Of a stretch of DNA of 64,000 nt, positions 8,815 to 18,054 are shown piece after piece. This DNA is from Arcobacter sp. (GTDB lineage Bacteria > Campylobacterota > Campylobacteria > Campylobacterales > Arcobacteraceae): positions 31,853 to 95,852 of the forward strand of contig PKUJ01000017.1 of NCBI GenBank assembly GCA_002869565.1, read 5' to 3'. The position numbers and the translations under genes were made by a program. Position 1 is the stretch's first letter; every line of letters begins with the position of its first letter. Below the pieces are notes generated by a model, which did no database searches, had not been told where the DNA came from, and was given only the letters and a program-made list of their open reading frames with translations.

Positions 8815-9633
8815 TTAAAGCCAAATATTATCTAAAAGTCTTGTGTTATTAAATCTTGCCACGACTAAAATAATAGTATTCCCTATTTCAATTTCTTTTA
8901 ATTCATTAAACTCTCTATATACAATAGCTACATATTCTACATCGAGAGTTTCCATAACTTTGTATATTCTTTCTTTTATTACATTTATGTTTTTCTCATC
9001 TTTTGCAATAAGTGTTGCAGCTGAATAAAGAGATTTTGAAATAAGCAAAGAATCCTTTCTTTGAGTAGGATTTAAATAAACATTTCTTGAACTAAGTGCA
9101 AGTCCATCAAATTCTCTTACAATATCGCAAGCAACAATATTTATTGGTAAAAAGAAATCTTTAACCATTTGAGCTATCAAAGCAAGTTGTTGTGCATCTT
9201 TTTTCCCAAAATATGCATTTGTTGGTTGGGTAAGACCAAAAAGTTTTAAAACTACTTGTAATACGCCATCAAAATGCCCAGGTCTTGCTTTTCCTTCTAA
9301 AATATAACTTTTATTTGGAGCTTTTAGAAGAATTTCTTCTTTACTATATATAGTTGAAATTTCTGGCATAAAAAGATAATCTACTTTACACATTTCACAG
9401 ATTTTTTTATCTGCCTCATCACGTCTAGGGTATGCAGCTAAATCTTCTCCTGGTAAAAATTGTGTAGGATTAACAAAAATAGATACAATTACAATATCAT
9501 TTTCTGTTCTTGCTTTTTTTATAAGTGCAATGTGACCATCATGTAGTGCTCCCATTGTAGGAACAAATCCAACATTTGAAGTAATGTTTTTTCTAACATC
9601 TTGTAACTCTTCAATAGTTTTTAATATTTTCAA
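8815..9633 (-). CDS. panC: Pantothenate synthetase PanC
   Basis: The 272-residue protein starts at TTG behind AAGGA. It contains the nucleotidyl-transferase HIGH-type motif in FVPTMGALHDGH (residues 23-34), the IFVNPTQF pantoate-binding strand, YLFMPE, GKARPGHFDGV, AYFGKKDAQQL and the LSSRNVYL loop. PanC joins pantoate and beta-alanine with ATP in coenzyme A synthesis. It lies 42 bases after rimO's start in the leftward direction, and the permease gene is 33 bases upstream. No panB or panD is seen nearby. Confidence 0.93.
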   Translation of the reverse strand: MKILKTIEELQDVRKNITSNVGFVPTMGALHDGHIALIKKARTENDIVIVSIFVNPTQFLPGEDLAAYPRRDEADKKICEMCKVDYLFMPEISTIYSKEEILLKAPNKSYILEGKARPGHFDGVLQVVLKLFGLTQPTNAYFGKKDAQQLALIAQMVKDFFLPINIVACDIVREFDGLALSSRNVYLNPTQRKDSLLISKSLYSAATLIAKDEKNINVIKERIYKVMETLDVEYVAIVYREFNELKEIEIGNTIILVVARFNNTRLLDNIWL

Positions 9634-9666
9634 ATATTTTCCTTATTTAAATTTTATAATTGTATT

Positions 9667-10626
9667 TTATTTTGTGTTAAAATTTGGATTTAGTTTTAGC
9701 AAAATTAAATCTGCAAGTAAGTTACCAATTAAGGTTAACATAGCCCCAATAATTAGTATTCCCATAATAACTGGATAATCATGACTTAATGCACTGTTAA
9801 AAAAAAGTAAACCCATTCCATTAATAGAGAATATCTTTTCTAATATTACGGAACCTCCAATGATTCCTGGTAGTGAAAGTCCAAGAAGTGTTATAACAGG
9901 TGGATATAAATTTGGTAAAATATAATATCGAAGAATTTGTTTATTATTTAATCCCCTTGACTTCGCAAAAAATATATAATCAGATTTTAATATTTCTATT
10001 GTTAAGGATCTTATATATAAAGTTAAACTTCCGATTCCTCCGAAGGTAATTACAAAAATAGGCAAAATTAAATGCCAAGCGAAATCTAGATAGTAAGTTA
10101 AACTTCCATCTTCTGGTACAGAGTGCAGTCCTGCAATTGGAACAAGCTCTAAATTCATTGCAAATATAAGTACAAGTAAAAGGGCTAAATAAAATGAAGG
10201 CATTGAAAAACTTAGAAGGGATAATTGTCCTGTAAATTTATCAAAGATTGAATTTTTACTTAGTGCAGATTTAATTCCTAAATATAAAGATGTAACAAAA
10301 ATTAAAAACATAGAAATAATATTAATTGTTAGAGTAATAGGAATCCTATCAAGAATTTCAGTTTTAACCATTTCTCCACTTGCAAAAGATATACCAAAAT
10401 CCAATTGTACAATTGCTCCTATCCAAGAAAAAAACTGCACGTATAACGGTTTATCAAGACCATAAATAGCTTTTAGTTGGGCAATAGATTCTTCTGTGAT
10501 ATTTGGATTTAATTCCCCACTAGCAAAAAAAGAATTTGGGGCAGCATTTATTGCAAGGAATGAAATAAGGCTAATTATAAAAAGCATTATAATAAGGTAT
10601 AATAATTTATTCAAAAATAATCTCAT
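9667..10626 (-). CDS. Orphan OppB/DppB-type ABC transporter permease
   Basis: The 319-residue inner-membrane protein has about six transmembrane helices: an N-terminal anchor, a loop with GLDKPLYVQFFSWIGAI, then a five-helix core. The ABC-permease EAA loop reads ILKSDYIFFAKSRGLNNKQI, followed by ILPNLYPPVIT. This is the OppB/DppB type of peptide or nickel importers. It normally pairs with an OppC-type permease, a binding protein and two ATPases, none of which are adjacent. Its partners must be elsewhere or it is a relic. It shares a short intergenic region with acpS, which runs the other way. Confidence 0.85.
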   Translation of the reverse strand: MRLFLNKLLYLIIMLFIISLISFLAINAAPNSFFASGELNPNITEESIAQLKAIYGLDKPLYVQFFSWIGAIVQLDFGISFASGEMVKTEILDRIPITLTINIISMFLIFVTSLYLGIKSALSKNSIFDKFTGQLSLLSFSMPSFYLALLLVLIFAMNLELVPIAGLHSVPEDGSLTYYLDFAWHLILPIFVITFGGIGSLTLYIRSLTIEILKSDYIFFAKSRGLNNKQILRYYILPNLYPPVITLLGLSLPGIIGGSVILEKIFSINGMGLLFFNSALSHDYPVIMGILIIGAMLTLIGNLLADLILLKLNPNFNTK

Positions 10627-10658
10627 AAGTAGGATTATACACTAATTAGGTTTTAAAA

Positions 10659-11009
10659 ATGATAGGTATAGATGTAACATCGGTTAATAGAATAAAAAAT
10701 ATGTATGAAAAGTTTGGGCGAAAGGCCTATGAGCGCTTTTTAGATGATGAAGAAATTGATTTAATCAGACGCCCTGAAACTGCTGCAGGATTTTGGGCTG
10801 CCAAAGAAGCAGCAAGTAAAGCCCTTGGAACTGGTATAGGAAAAGAGTGCTCATTTCATGATATGAAAATTAAAAAAGATAAACTAGGAGCTCCTAAATT
10901 GAAATATATAAAAGCTATACGAAAAAAATTTAAAATCAAAAAAACACTACTTTCTATAACCCATGATCAAGGTTTAGCAATAGCAGTTGTTCATAATATA
11001 AAAAAATAG
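10659..11009 (+). CDS. acpS: Holo-[acyl-carrier-protein] synthase AcpS
   Basis: The 116-residue protein has the two AcpS signatures: MIGIDVTSVNRI at the N-terminus (metal-binding Asp5) and FWAAKEAASKALGTGIG (Glu and Lys of the 4'-phosphopantetheinyl transferase active site). The C-terminus has LLSITHDQGLAIAVV. AcpS moves the phosphopantetheine arm from coenzyme A to a serine of acyl carrier protein. The length is typical. It is a single gene between the divergent permease and the convergent ruvX. Confidence 0.92.
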   Translation: MIGIDVTSVNRIKNMYEKFGRKAYERFLDDEEIDLIRRPETAAGFWAAKEAASKALGTGIGKECSFHDMKIKKDKLGAPKLKYIKAIRKKFKIKKTLLSITHDQGLAIAVVHNIKK

Positions 11010-11015
11010 AACTTT

Positions 11016-11396
11016 TTATTTTTCATTTAAATATCGTTCAAGTATAATCTTTGCAGCAAGGGAATCTATTCTTCCATCTCTTTTATATTTGATTTCCCCT
11101 TTTATTAAATCTTCTGCTTCTATTGAACTCATATTTTCTTCTTGAAATATAATTTCTTTATCAAAGTCTAAAAGATTTATGAAATTAGTAATTCTTTTTT
11201 GCATATCTTCACTTGCACTTGGAAATCCAACGACTAACTTTTCAATTTCCCACTCATTTAAAACTTTTAAAACATCATTTGAAGCTTGATTTCTATTCTT
11301 TCGTAAAACAGCAGGGATAGGTGTAACTATGCCACTTTGTAATGATATTGCCATTCCAATTCTTTTAAGACCTATATCAATGCAAGCAAGTTTCAA
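11016..11396 (-). CDS. ruvX: Putative pre-16S rRNA nuclease / Holliday junction resolvase RuvX (YqgF)
   Basis: The 126-residue protein starts at TTG behind AAAGGA. The RNase H-like fold shows in ACIDIGLKRIGMAIS (catalytic Asp7), the KLVVGFP strand, the IIFQEENMSSIEAE acidic strand, and a C-terminal DSLAAKIILERYL helix carrying the last catalytic Asp. YqgF proteins process the 5' end of 16S rRNA; a Holliday junction role is proposed for some. It converges on acpS with a 6-base gap. Confidence 0.88.
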   Translation of the reverse strand: MKLACIDIGLKRIGMAISLQSGIVTPIPAVLRKNRNQASNDVLKVLNEWEIEKLVVGFPSASEDMQKRITNFINLLDFDKEIIFQEENMSSIEAEDLIKGEIKYKRDGRIDSLAAKIILERYLNEK

Positions 11397-11462
11397 TCAG
11401 TTTCCTTTAGTAAAATTTGGGTACTATTATATCCTTAAAAGAATAAAACTAGGAAAGCATAC

Positions 11463-12083
11463 ATGAAATTAGCTGTTTTTGATTTTGATTCAACCCTTAT
11501 GGATGGTGAAACAATTGACTTTTTAGCAAAGCCTTTAGGTTTAGAAGAAAAAGTTGCAGGAATAACTGAAAAAGCGATGGCTGGAGAACTTGATTTTTTT
11601 GAATCTTTAATTGAGCGTGTTGCTTTATTAAAAGGTTTAGAGTATTCAAAAGCTGTTGAAATTTGTCAAGATTTACCTCTTATGCCAGGGGCTTATGAAA
11701 CTATACGTGAGCTTAAAAGACAGGGATACAAAGTAGTTTGTTTTTCAGGTGGCTTTAGAATTGGTACAAGCCCTGCAAAAGAAAAATTAGGGCTCGATGC
11801 AGATTTTTCAAATATTTTACATGAAAAGAATGGAATTTTAACTGGTCTTGTTGGTGGAGATATGATGTTTGGCTTCTCTAAAGGGGATATGATTCAAAGA
11901 GTACAATCTATGCTTGGAGTTTCAAAAGAGAATACTTTAGTAGCAGGTGATGGTGCTAATGATGTTTCTATGTTTGCATATGCAGATAAAAGAGTTGCTT
12001 TTTGTGCAAGAGAGATTCTAAAAAAAGAAGCTAATATTATTGTTGATACAAAAGATTTAACAAAAATATTAGATCACATATAA
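11463..12083 (+). CDS. serB: Phosphoserine phosphatase SerB
   Basis: The 206-residue HAD-family protein has all motifs in order. DFDSTLMDGE carries the nucleophile Asp7 and general acid Asp9. The cap region has EKAMAGELDFFESL. Motif II is CFSGGFRIG, and the metal-binding motif is AGDGANDVSMFAYAD. It performs the last step of serine synthesis. It lacks the N-terminal ACT domain of E. coli SerB, as the short forms in Campylobacterota do. A hairpin that looks like a terminator follows 20 bases after the stop. Confidence 0.92.
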   Translation: MKLAVFDFDSTLMDGETIDFLAKPLGLEEKVAGITEKAMAGELDFFESLIERVALLKGLEYSKAVEICQDLPLMPGAYETIRELKRQGYKVVCFSGGFRIGTSPAKEKLGLDADFSNILHEKNGILTGLVGGDMMFGFSKGDMIQRVQSMLGVSKENTLVAGDGANDVSMFAYADKRVAFCAREILKKEANIIVDTKDLTKILDHI

Positions 12084-12104
12084 AATATGAAATACAATAT
12101 AATA

Positions 12105-12122
12105 GGCTTTATTCTTAAAGCC
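12105..12122 (+). terminator. Hairpin terminator after serB
   Basis: GGCTTTA-TTCT-TAAAGCC forms a perfect 7-bp stem with a four-base loop, followed by an A-rich rather than U-rich tract. It is a weak terminator or processing hairpin. Confidence 0.45.
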
Positions 12123-12143
12123 CTTCAATAAAAAAATATAAAA

Positions 12144-12168
12144 GGTTTCCCTTTAAATTAAGGGAACC
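12144..12168 (+). promoter_or_regulatory. Hairpin in the 5' leader of tal
   Basis: GGTTTCCCTT and AAGGGAACC pair (one bulged T) around a short A/T loop, ending 18 bases before the tal ATG. No U-tract follows, so it is more likely a leader-RNA structure than a terminator. Its function is unknown. Confidence 0.35.
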
Positions 12169-12186
12169 AATTTAAAGGAACAAATA

Positions 12187-13182
12187 ATGAGTTTAAAAGA
12201 AGATATCAATTTTTCACTTTGGTGTGATTTTATTGAAAGAGATTTTTTAGAAAATAAATTTCAAGATATTATAAAAGATGAAATTATTCATGGAGCTACT
12301 TCAAATCCAGCAATATTTGAATCATCTATTTCAAACTCTGTTGCATATGCTCAACAATTACAGATGTTACAAGCAAATGAACCAAAAACAATTTATGAAG
12401 AACTGGCAATATCAGATATAAAAAGAGCAGCTGAGATTTTAAGTGATTTATATATTGAAGATACAAATGATGGTTTTATTTCTATTGAAGTAGACCCTGC
12501 CTTGTGCGATGATGTTGAAGGTACAATAGAAGAAGGAATAAGACTAAACTCTGCAATTGGAGCAGATAATGTTATGATAAAAGTTCCTGCTACTGAAGCA
12601 GGTTTTGTTGCTATGAAAGAATTAACTTCTCAAGGTATTCACGTAAACGCAACATTGATTTTCTCTCCTTTGCAAGCATTAAAATGTGCAAAAGCATTAA
12701 ATGAAGGAATTAAAGCCTCTAATAAAGATATTAAAGCTGTAGTTTCTGTTTTTGTTTCTAGATTTGATAGAATGTGTGATAGTGAATTTTTATCAAAAGG
12801 TTTATCTACAGGTAAACTTGGAATTGTAAATGCAACTAAATGTTATCATGAAGTTGAAAAATTAGGAAATAAAAATATAAGAACACTTTTTGCAAGTACA
12901 GGAGTAAAAGGTGATGACCTTCCTGGAAGTTATTATGTGGATGCTTTGATTTTCCCAAATTCGGTAAACACTGCTCCTTTAGCTACTATTGAAGATTGGA
13001 TAGAAGATGGTAAAAAAGAAGAAAGTCCTATTATGAGTGAAAATGAATGTGATAAGTATTTTGATTCATTACTTTCTCATAAGATTGATATGAATAGAGT
13101 TTATAATAAATTACTAAGTGATGGATTAGAATCTTTTAAAGAATCTTTTAAAGAATTATTATCAAAACTACAAAAAGACTAA
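12187..13182 (+). CDS. tal: Transaldolase
   Basis: The 331-residue TIM-barrel enzyme has IIHGATSNPAIFESSI near the N-terminus, ISIEVDPALCDDVEGTI, and the Schiff-base lysine in DNVMIKVPATEAGF. Further motifs are GIHVNATLIFSPLQAL, AVVSVFVSRFDRM and a LFASTGVKG segment. It exchanges dihydroxyacetone units between sugar phosphates in the non-oxidative pentose phosphate pathway. The ribosome binding site AAAGGA lies 6 bases before the ATG. It belongs to the longer transaldolase class common in Campylobacterota. Confidence 0.92.
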   Translation: MSLKEDINFSLWCDFIERDFLENKFQDIIKDEIIHGATSNPAIFESSISNSVAYAQQLQMLQANEPKTIYEELAISDIKRAAEILSDLYIEDTNDGFISIEVDPALCDDVEGTIEEGIRLNSAIGADNVMIKVPATEAGFVAMKELTSQGIHVNATLIFSPLQALKCAKALNEGIKASNKDIKAVVSVFVSRFDRMCDSEFLSKGLSTGKLGIVNATKCYHEVEKLGNKNIRTLFASTGVKGDDLPGSYYVDALIFPNSVNTAPLATIEDWIEDGKKEESPIMSENECDKYFDSLLSHKIDMNRVYNKLLSDGLESFKESFKELLSKLQKD

Positions 13183-13200
13183 ATAAAACTTTCTAACAAT

Positions 13201-13228
13201 GTAATCTAGAAGTAATTTTCTAGGTTAC
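13201..13228 (+). other. Hairpin between tal and the DAHP synthase gene
   Basis: GTAATCTAGAA and TTCTAGGTTAC pair over 11 bp with one wobble around a short loop. It has no U-tract and lies 19 bases after the tal stop. It may end the tal transcript or protect its 3' end. Confidence 0.35.
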
Positions 13229-13291
13229 GTATAAGCTACTTAAGTCAATTTTCGATAAAATCACTGACTATTTAAAATATAAGGTCACATT

Positions 13292-14644
13292 ATGAATAAT
13301 TGGAATCCAAGTAGTTGGAGAGATTTCCCGATAAAACAACAACCAACATATACAGATTTAGACAAGTTAAAAAAAGTTGAAAGTGAACTTTCTTCTTATC
13401 CTCCTTTAATTTTTGCAGGTGAAGCTGAGAGATTAAAATCTCAGTTAGCTGACGTTGTAGAAGGTAAAGCCTTTTTATTACAAGGTGGAGATTGTGCAGA
13501 ATCATTTAATGCATTTAATGCAAATAATATTAAAGATTTATTTAAAGTAATGATGCAAATGGCTGTAGTACTAACTTTTTCTGGTGGATGTCCAGTTGTA
13601 AAAGTTGGAAGAATTGCAGGACAATTTGCAAAACCACGATCTGCCGATTTCGAAGAGATTAATGGTATTTCTTTTCCTTCTTATAGGGGAGATATTATAA
13701 ACAGCATGGGCTTTAATGAAAAAGATCGAGCACCAAAAGCAAAAAGATTATTAAAAGCTTATAACCAAAGTGCTGCAACGCTAAACTTACTAAGAGCTTT
13801 TGCAAGAGGTGGGATGGCTGACTTACATCAGGTAAATGCATGGAACTTAGATTTTGTTAAAGATAATGCTTTAGGTGAAAAATATGACCAATTAGCAAAT
13901 AAAATTACAGAGACAATGAAGTTTATGGAATCTTGTGGAATAACAAGTGAAAATACAACTCAGTTAAGAGAAACTATTCTTTATACTTCTCATGAAGCAC
14001 TTTTATTAAATTATGAAGAGGCTTTAACTAGACAAGATTCACTATCTGGTAAATGGTACGATTGTAGTGCTCATATGTTATGGATTGGTGATAGAACAAG
14101 AGAATTAGATGGAGCACACTTAGAATACTTTAGAGGTATTAACAATCCTATTGGTTGTAAAGTTGGACCTTCAATGAAAGAAGATGAGTTAATAAAACTT
14201 ATTGATGCTCTTAATCCAGAAAATGAAGCGGGAAGACTTAACTTAATAGTTAGAATGGGACATGATAAAGTTTCAGATATTTTTCCTAGTCTTTTAAAAA
14301 GAGTTGAAAGCGAAGGTAAAAAAGTTGTTTGGTCTTGTGATCCGATGCATGGAAATGTTGAAAAAACTCCAAATGGTTATAAAACAAGAGATTTTGCAAA
14401 TATCTTAAGTGAAGTAAAACAATTTTTCCAAATTCACAAAGCACAAGGTAGCGTAGCAGGGGGAATTCACTTAGAGATGACAGGACAAAATGTTACTGAG
14501 TGTACAGGAAGTACAAGTGCTGCAATTACAGCAGAAGGACTTAGCAGTAGATATCATACTCAATGTGACCCAAGATTAAATGCTGATCAAGCATTAGAAT
14601 TAGCATTTATGATAGCTGAAACATTAAAAGAAGCAAGAGCTTAA
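13292..14644 (+). CDS. Class II 3-deoxy-7-phosphoheptulonate (DAHP) synthase
   Basis: The 450-residue protein is a plant-type (class II) DAHP synthase. Characteristic segments are [17 protein letters not shown] at the start, [11 protein letters not shown] (metal-binding Cys), [46 protein letters not shown] and [18 protein letters not shown]. It condenses phosphoenolpyruvate with erythrose 4-phosphate as the first step of aromatic amino acid synthesis. The upstream tal gene acts on erythrose 4-phosphate, so the pairing may be meaningful. The length is standard. Confidence 0.93.
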   Translation: MNNWNPSSWRDFPIKQQPTYTDLDKLKKVESELSSYPPLIFAGEAERLKSQLADVVEGKAFLLQGGDCAESFNAFNANNIKDLFKVMMQMAVVLTFSGGCPVVKVGRIAGQFAKPRSADFEEINGISFPSYRGDIINSMGFNEKDRAPKAKRLLKAYNQSAATLNLLRAFARGGMADLHQVNAWNLDFVKDNALGEKYDQLANKITETMKFMESCGITSENTTQLRETILYTSHEALLLNYEEALTRQDSLSGKWYDCSAHMLWIGDRTRELDGAHLEYFRGINNPIGCKVGPSMKEDELIKLIDALNPENEAGRLNLIVRMGHDKVSDIFPSLLKRVESEGKKVVWSCDPMHGNVEKTPNGYKTRDFANILSEVKQFFQIHKAQGSVAGGIHLEMTGQNVTECTGSTSAAITAEGLSSRYHTQCDPRLNADQALELAFMIAETLKEARA

Positions 14645-14810
14645 TTTTTAATCTTTTAAATAAATAAAGAGAATATTTTTTCTTTATTTATTAATCCCAT
14701 TTATCTTATTAACAATAATTGAGTACTACTCCACCCCTGAGGTAAAAGAAAGTATCGGTTGGGCAAGTTTTTATGTATTACTTGGTATCTCTTTTTTTAT
14801 TACTATTATT

Positions 14811-15386
14811 ATGTCAATAACTGTTCATAGAATACTACTTTTAGATGAAAATAAAACTCCTTCATGGGGGATATGGAAATTTGGACATAGGGAAGTTACT
14901 TTTACACTAAAGGCCATTGGATTAGGTTTGTTAATAAGCTTAGTTGCAGTTATATTATTTTTTATTTCAACGCTCTTTGAAAAACTTATAAGTAGCTTTT
15001 TAGGTGGAACAGCTACAACTATTTATGGAATTTGTGTAGCAATTGTTATTTTAGGGTTTTTAGGAATGATTTTTTCAAGGGTTTCTTTAGTTTTCCCTGC
15101 TATTGCCATAGATAAAGAGATAGATTTTTCAGATGCTTTTAAAATATCAAAAGATTATAAACTATTTGTATTTGTTTGTGTTGTTGTCATACCTGTCATA
15201 TTTGGCTTATTAGTTGGTTTAGTTTATGGTTTGGCAATTGGATTCTTGATGGGGTTAATTTCTCAAAAATTAAGTGTATTACTATCTTTAGTAAATATAT
15301 TTATCACTGTATTCACCATTGCTTTTTTATCTACAACTTATGAATATGTAATGGACCAAGAAGTTAAAGAACTGCATAAAATATAA
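14811..15386 (+). CDS. Multi-pass membrane protein, probably 5'-truncated
   Basis: From the only usable start (ATG 14811) this gives 191 residues with about four hydrophobic helices and a VFPAIAIDKEIDFSDAFKIS loop. That loop recalls YciC-like membrane proteins, but I do not assign a family firmly. The reading frame stays open upstream to 14664, just after a TAA. This extension (about 49 codons) encodes membrane-like sequence (IFFLYLLIPFILLTIIEYY, later GWASFYVLLGISFFITII) but has no ATG, GTG or TTG. The true N-terminus therefore appears to have been lost next to the DAHP synthase gene, and the protein may be non-functional. Confidence 0.55.
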   Translation: MSITVHRILLLDENKTPSWGIWKFGHREVTFTLKAIGLGLLISLVAVILFFISTLFEKLISSFLGGTATTIYGICVAIVILGFLGMIFSRVSLVFPAIAIDKEIDFSDAFKISKDYKLFVFVCVVVIPVIFGLLVGLVYGLAIGFLMGLISQKLSVLLSLVNIFITVFTIAFLSTTYEYVMDQEVKELHKI

Positions 15387-15409
15387 AGAGACTAAAGAAA
15401 AGTCTCTTT
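15385..15409. terminator. Bidirectional terminator between convergent genes
   Basis: AAAGAGACT and AGTCTCTTT form a perfect 9-bp stem with a 7-base A-rich loop. It separates the membrane protein gene from the leftward ArsC-like gene. Confidence 0.65.
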
Positions 15410-15418
15410 ATACATATC

Positions 15419-15736
15419 TTATTTAAATCCTACAGTTATATTTTCATTATGTTCTATTACAGGTCTTTTTACAAGCATTGGTTCTTTACATAACCATTCA
15501 AGTTTACCTTTATCATCTAGGTTTAATTCTTTTAGTTTTAAATCTCTATATTTTGTACCCTTATTATTGAAAACAGTATCAATTCCTGCTTTATTAACCC
15601 AATTTTCAACTACCTCACAAGCAGGAGGCTCTTTTCTTAAATCACAAAATTCTACTTCTATATCATTTTCTTTAAAAAATTTAAGAGCACTTCTAACTGA
15701 ATTACAAGTTTTTATTCCATAAACTTTTAGAGCCAT
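15419..15736 (-). CDS. ArsC/Spx-family (YffB-like) protein
   Basis: The 105-residue thioredoxin-fold protein begins MALKVYGIKTCNSVRSALKF. A single cysteine (Cys11) stands at the ArsC/Spx active-site position, followed by FCDLRKEPPACEVVENWV and LVKRPVIEHNENITVGF, the family's conserved R-P-(V/I) segment. Members act as glutathione- or thioredoxin-linked reductases, or as Spx-like regulators. The substrate is unknown; with no ars genes around, arsenate is only one possibility. It is encoded just downstream of gatC in the same direction. Confidence 0.8.
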   Translation of the reverse strand: MALKVYGIKTCNSVRSALKFFKENDIEVEFCDLRKEPPACEVVENWVNKAGIDTVFNNKGTKYRDLKLKELNLDDKGKLEWLCKEPMLVKRPVIEHNENITVGFK

Positions 15737-15746
15737 AAATTCCCTT

Positions 15747-16037
15747 TTATTCTATGATTTTTGGAACTACAAAGTAGCCATCTTCACTTTTTGGAGCATG
15801 TTTTAAAATATGATTAGAAAGTTCTAAATCTTGTTTTGCTATATCTTCTCTAAGTGGCGTTCCACCTTCAACTGTATTAAAAGTAGCTTCAATATTTGAT
15901 ACATCGATTTCATTTAAATTTTCAACGAAATTTATAATATCTGCAAGTTCAGATTTTAAGTTTTCTTTTCTTGAATCGTCAATTTCCAAACTTGAAAGTT
16001 TTGCTAATTTATCAATTAATTTATCATCAACTGTCAT
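15747..16037 (-). CDS. gatC: Aspartyl/glutamyl-tRNA amidotransferase subunit C
   Basis: The 96-residue protein matches GatC: LIDKLAKLSSLEIDDSRKENL at the start, DIINFVENLNEIDVSNIEAT in the middle, and GGTPLREDIAKQ with a final DGYFVVPKIIE. GatC stabilises the GatA subunit of GatCAB, which converts Glu-tRNA(Gln) and Asp-tRNA(Asn) to the amidated forms. gatA and gatB are not adjacent, as is usual in this phylum. Its start codon lies one base from the stop of the secreted-protein gene upstream. Confidence 0.9.
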   Translation of the reverse strand: MTVDDKLIDKLAKLSSLEIDDSRKENLKSELADIINFVENLNEIDVSNIEATFNTVEGGTPLREDIAKQDLELSNHILKHAPKSEDGYFVVPKIIE

Positions 16038-16038
16038 T

Positions 16039-16614
16039 TTATTCCTTCATACATTTTATGTAAGTATTTACTTCTTTTGTATAATCTTTTAACCAAAAAT
16101 TTACAGTGGTTCCCTTAAGTGGGATTGAGTCCCCTTTTACACCATAAATAAATACAGACATTGTAAAATAGGTGGTATTATATCTAAAAAGAGTTTGTTC
16201 TGGGGTTAACTGCATTTCATATGCATTCTCTATGTAGTCTAACCAAAAATTTTCAAAGTCATCATTTATTGTATTAGCTATATCAATATCTGAAAATTTA
16301 TAAATTTCTGTACGAGCAATATTTATTTCATCAATCTTGTTTTTTATTTTTTTATATTTCCATAAACCATTCTTTGTAGGATAAATATACTCACCTTTTT
16401 CTATAAAAGAATTTTTCTTAAGAATTTCATTATTTTTTTTAATAGCTTCTTTAAAATGATAATCTGTAAAAATACCATTTGGGAAATTTTTATCTAAAAT
16501 TTCCTTCAGTAATTCAGGTGCTTCATAGAACTTTTCAGGATTAAAATATGGACTACATTCTTTTGAATAACTAAATGTAATTAAAAGGATAAAGATTATT
16601 AATATTTTTTTCAT
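16039..16614 (-). CDS. Hypothetical secreted protein
   Basis: The 191-residue protein has a clear N-terminal signal (MKKILIIFILLITFSYSKEC), probably cleaved after YSK or retained as an anchor. The mature part is rich in K, E, N, Y and I, with tyrosine- and tryptophan-containing strands (NGLWKYKKIKNKIDEI, DDFENFWLDYIENAYEM, NTTYFTMSVFIYG) and a C-terminal YIKCMKE. I recognise no family. It contains two cysteines near the ends of the mature chain that could pair. It precedes gatC by one base, so it is cotranscribed with it. Confidence 0.6.
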   Translation of the reverse strand: MKKILIIFILLITFSYSKECSPYFNPEKFYEAPELLKEILDKNFPNGIFTDYHFKEAIKKNNEILKKNSFIEKGEYIYPTKNGLWKYKKIKNKIDEINIARTEIYKFSDIDIANTINDDFENFWLDYIENAYEMQLTPEQTLFRYNTTYFTMSVFIYGVKGDSIPLKGTTVNFWLKDYTKEVNTYIKCMKE

Positions 16615-16743
16615 AATACTATTCTATATTAATATAAATAAGAATGTGATAAGGGATTTGACCTAGAGGATGTCTTATATATATTAAATTATCTAAGAGA
16701 GTTACAATGTGGTACTGATATTATTTATTGAGAGTTGGGATAA

Positions 16744-17952
<1,209 letters not shown>

Positions 17953-18054
17953 TTATAATGAAAAATTATATTTTTCATGGCTTTATTCAAGCTATATAGT
18001 TAATATAAGATACTCTAAAAGAAATTATTTTGTGTAAGTATATTTTGTATTAAT

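Noticed and set aside
16615..16743. 129-base gap between the secreted-protein gene and tgt, checked for a tRNA or small gene
   Set aside because: No cloverleaf, CCA end, good ribosome binding site or coding pattern. Only weak A/T hairpins near the tgt stop are seen.
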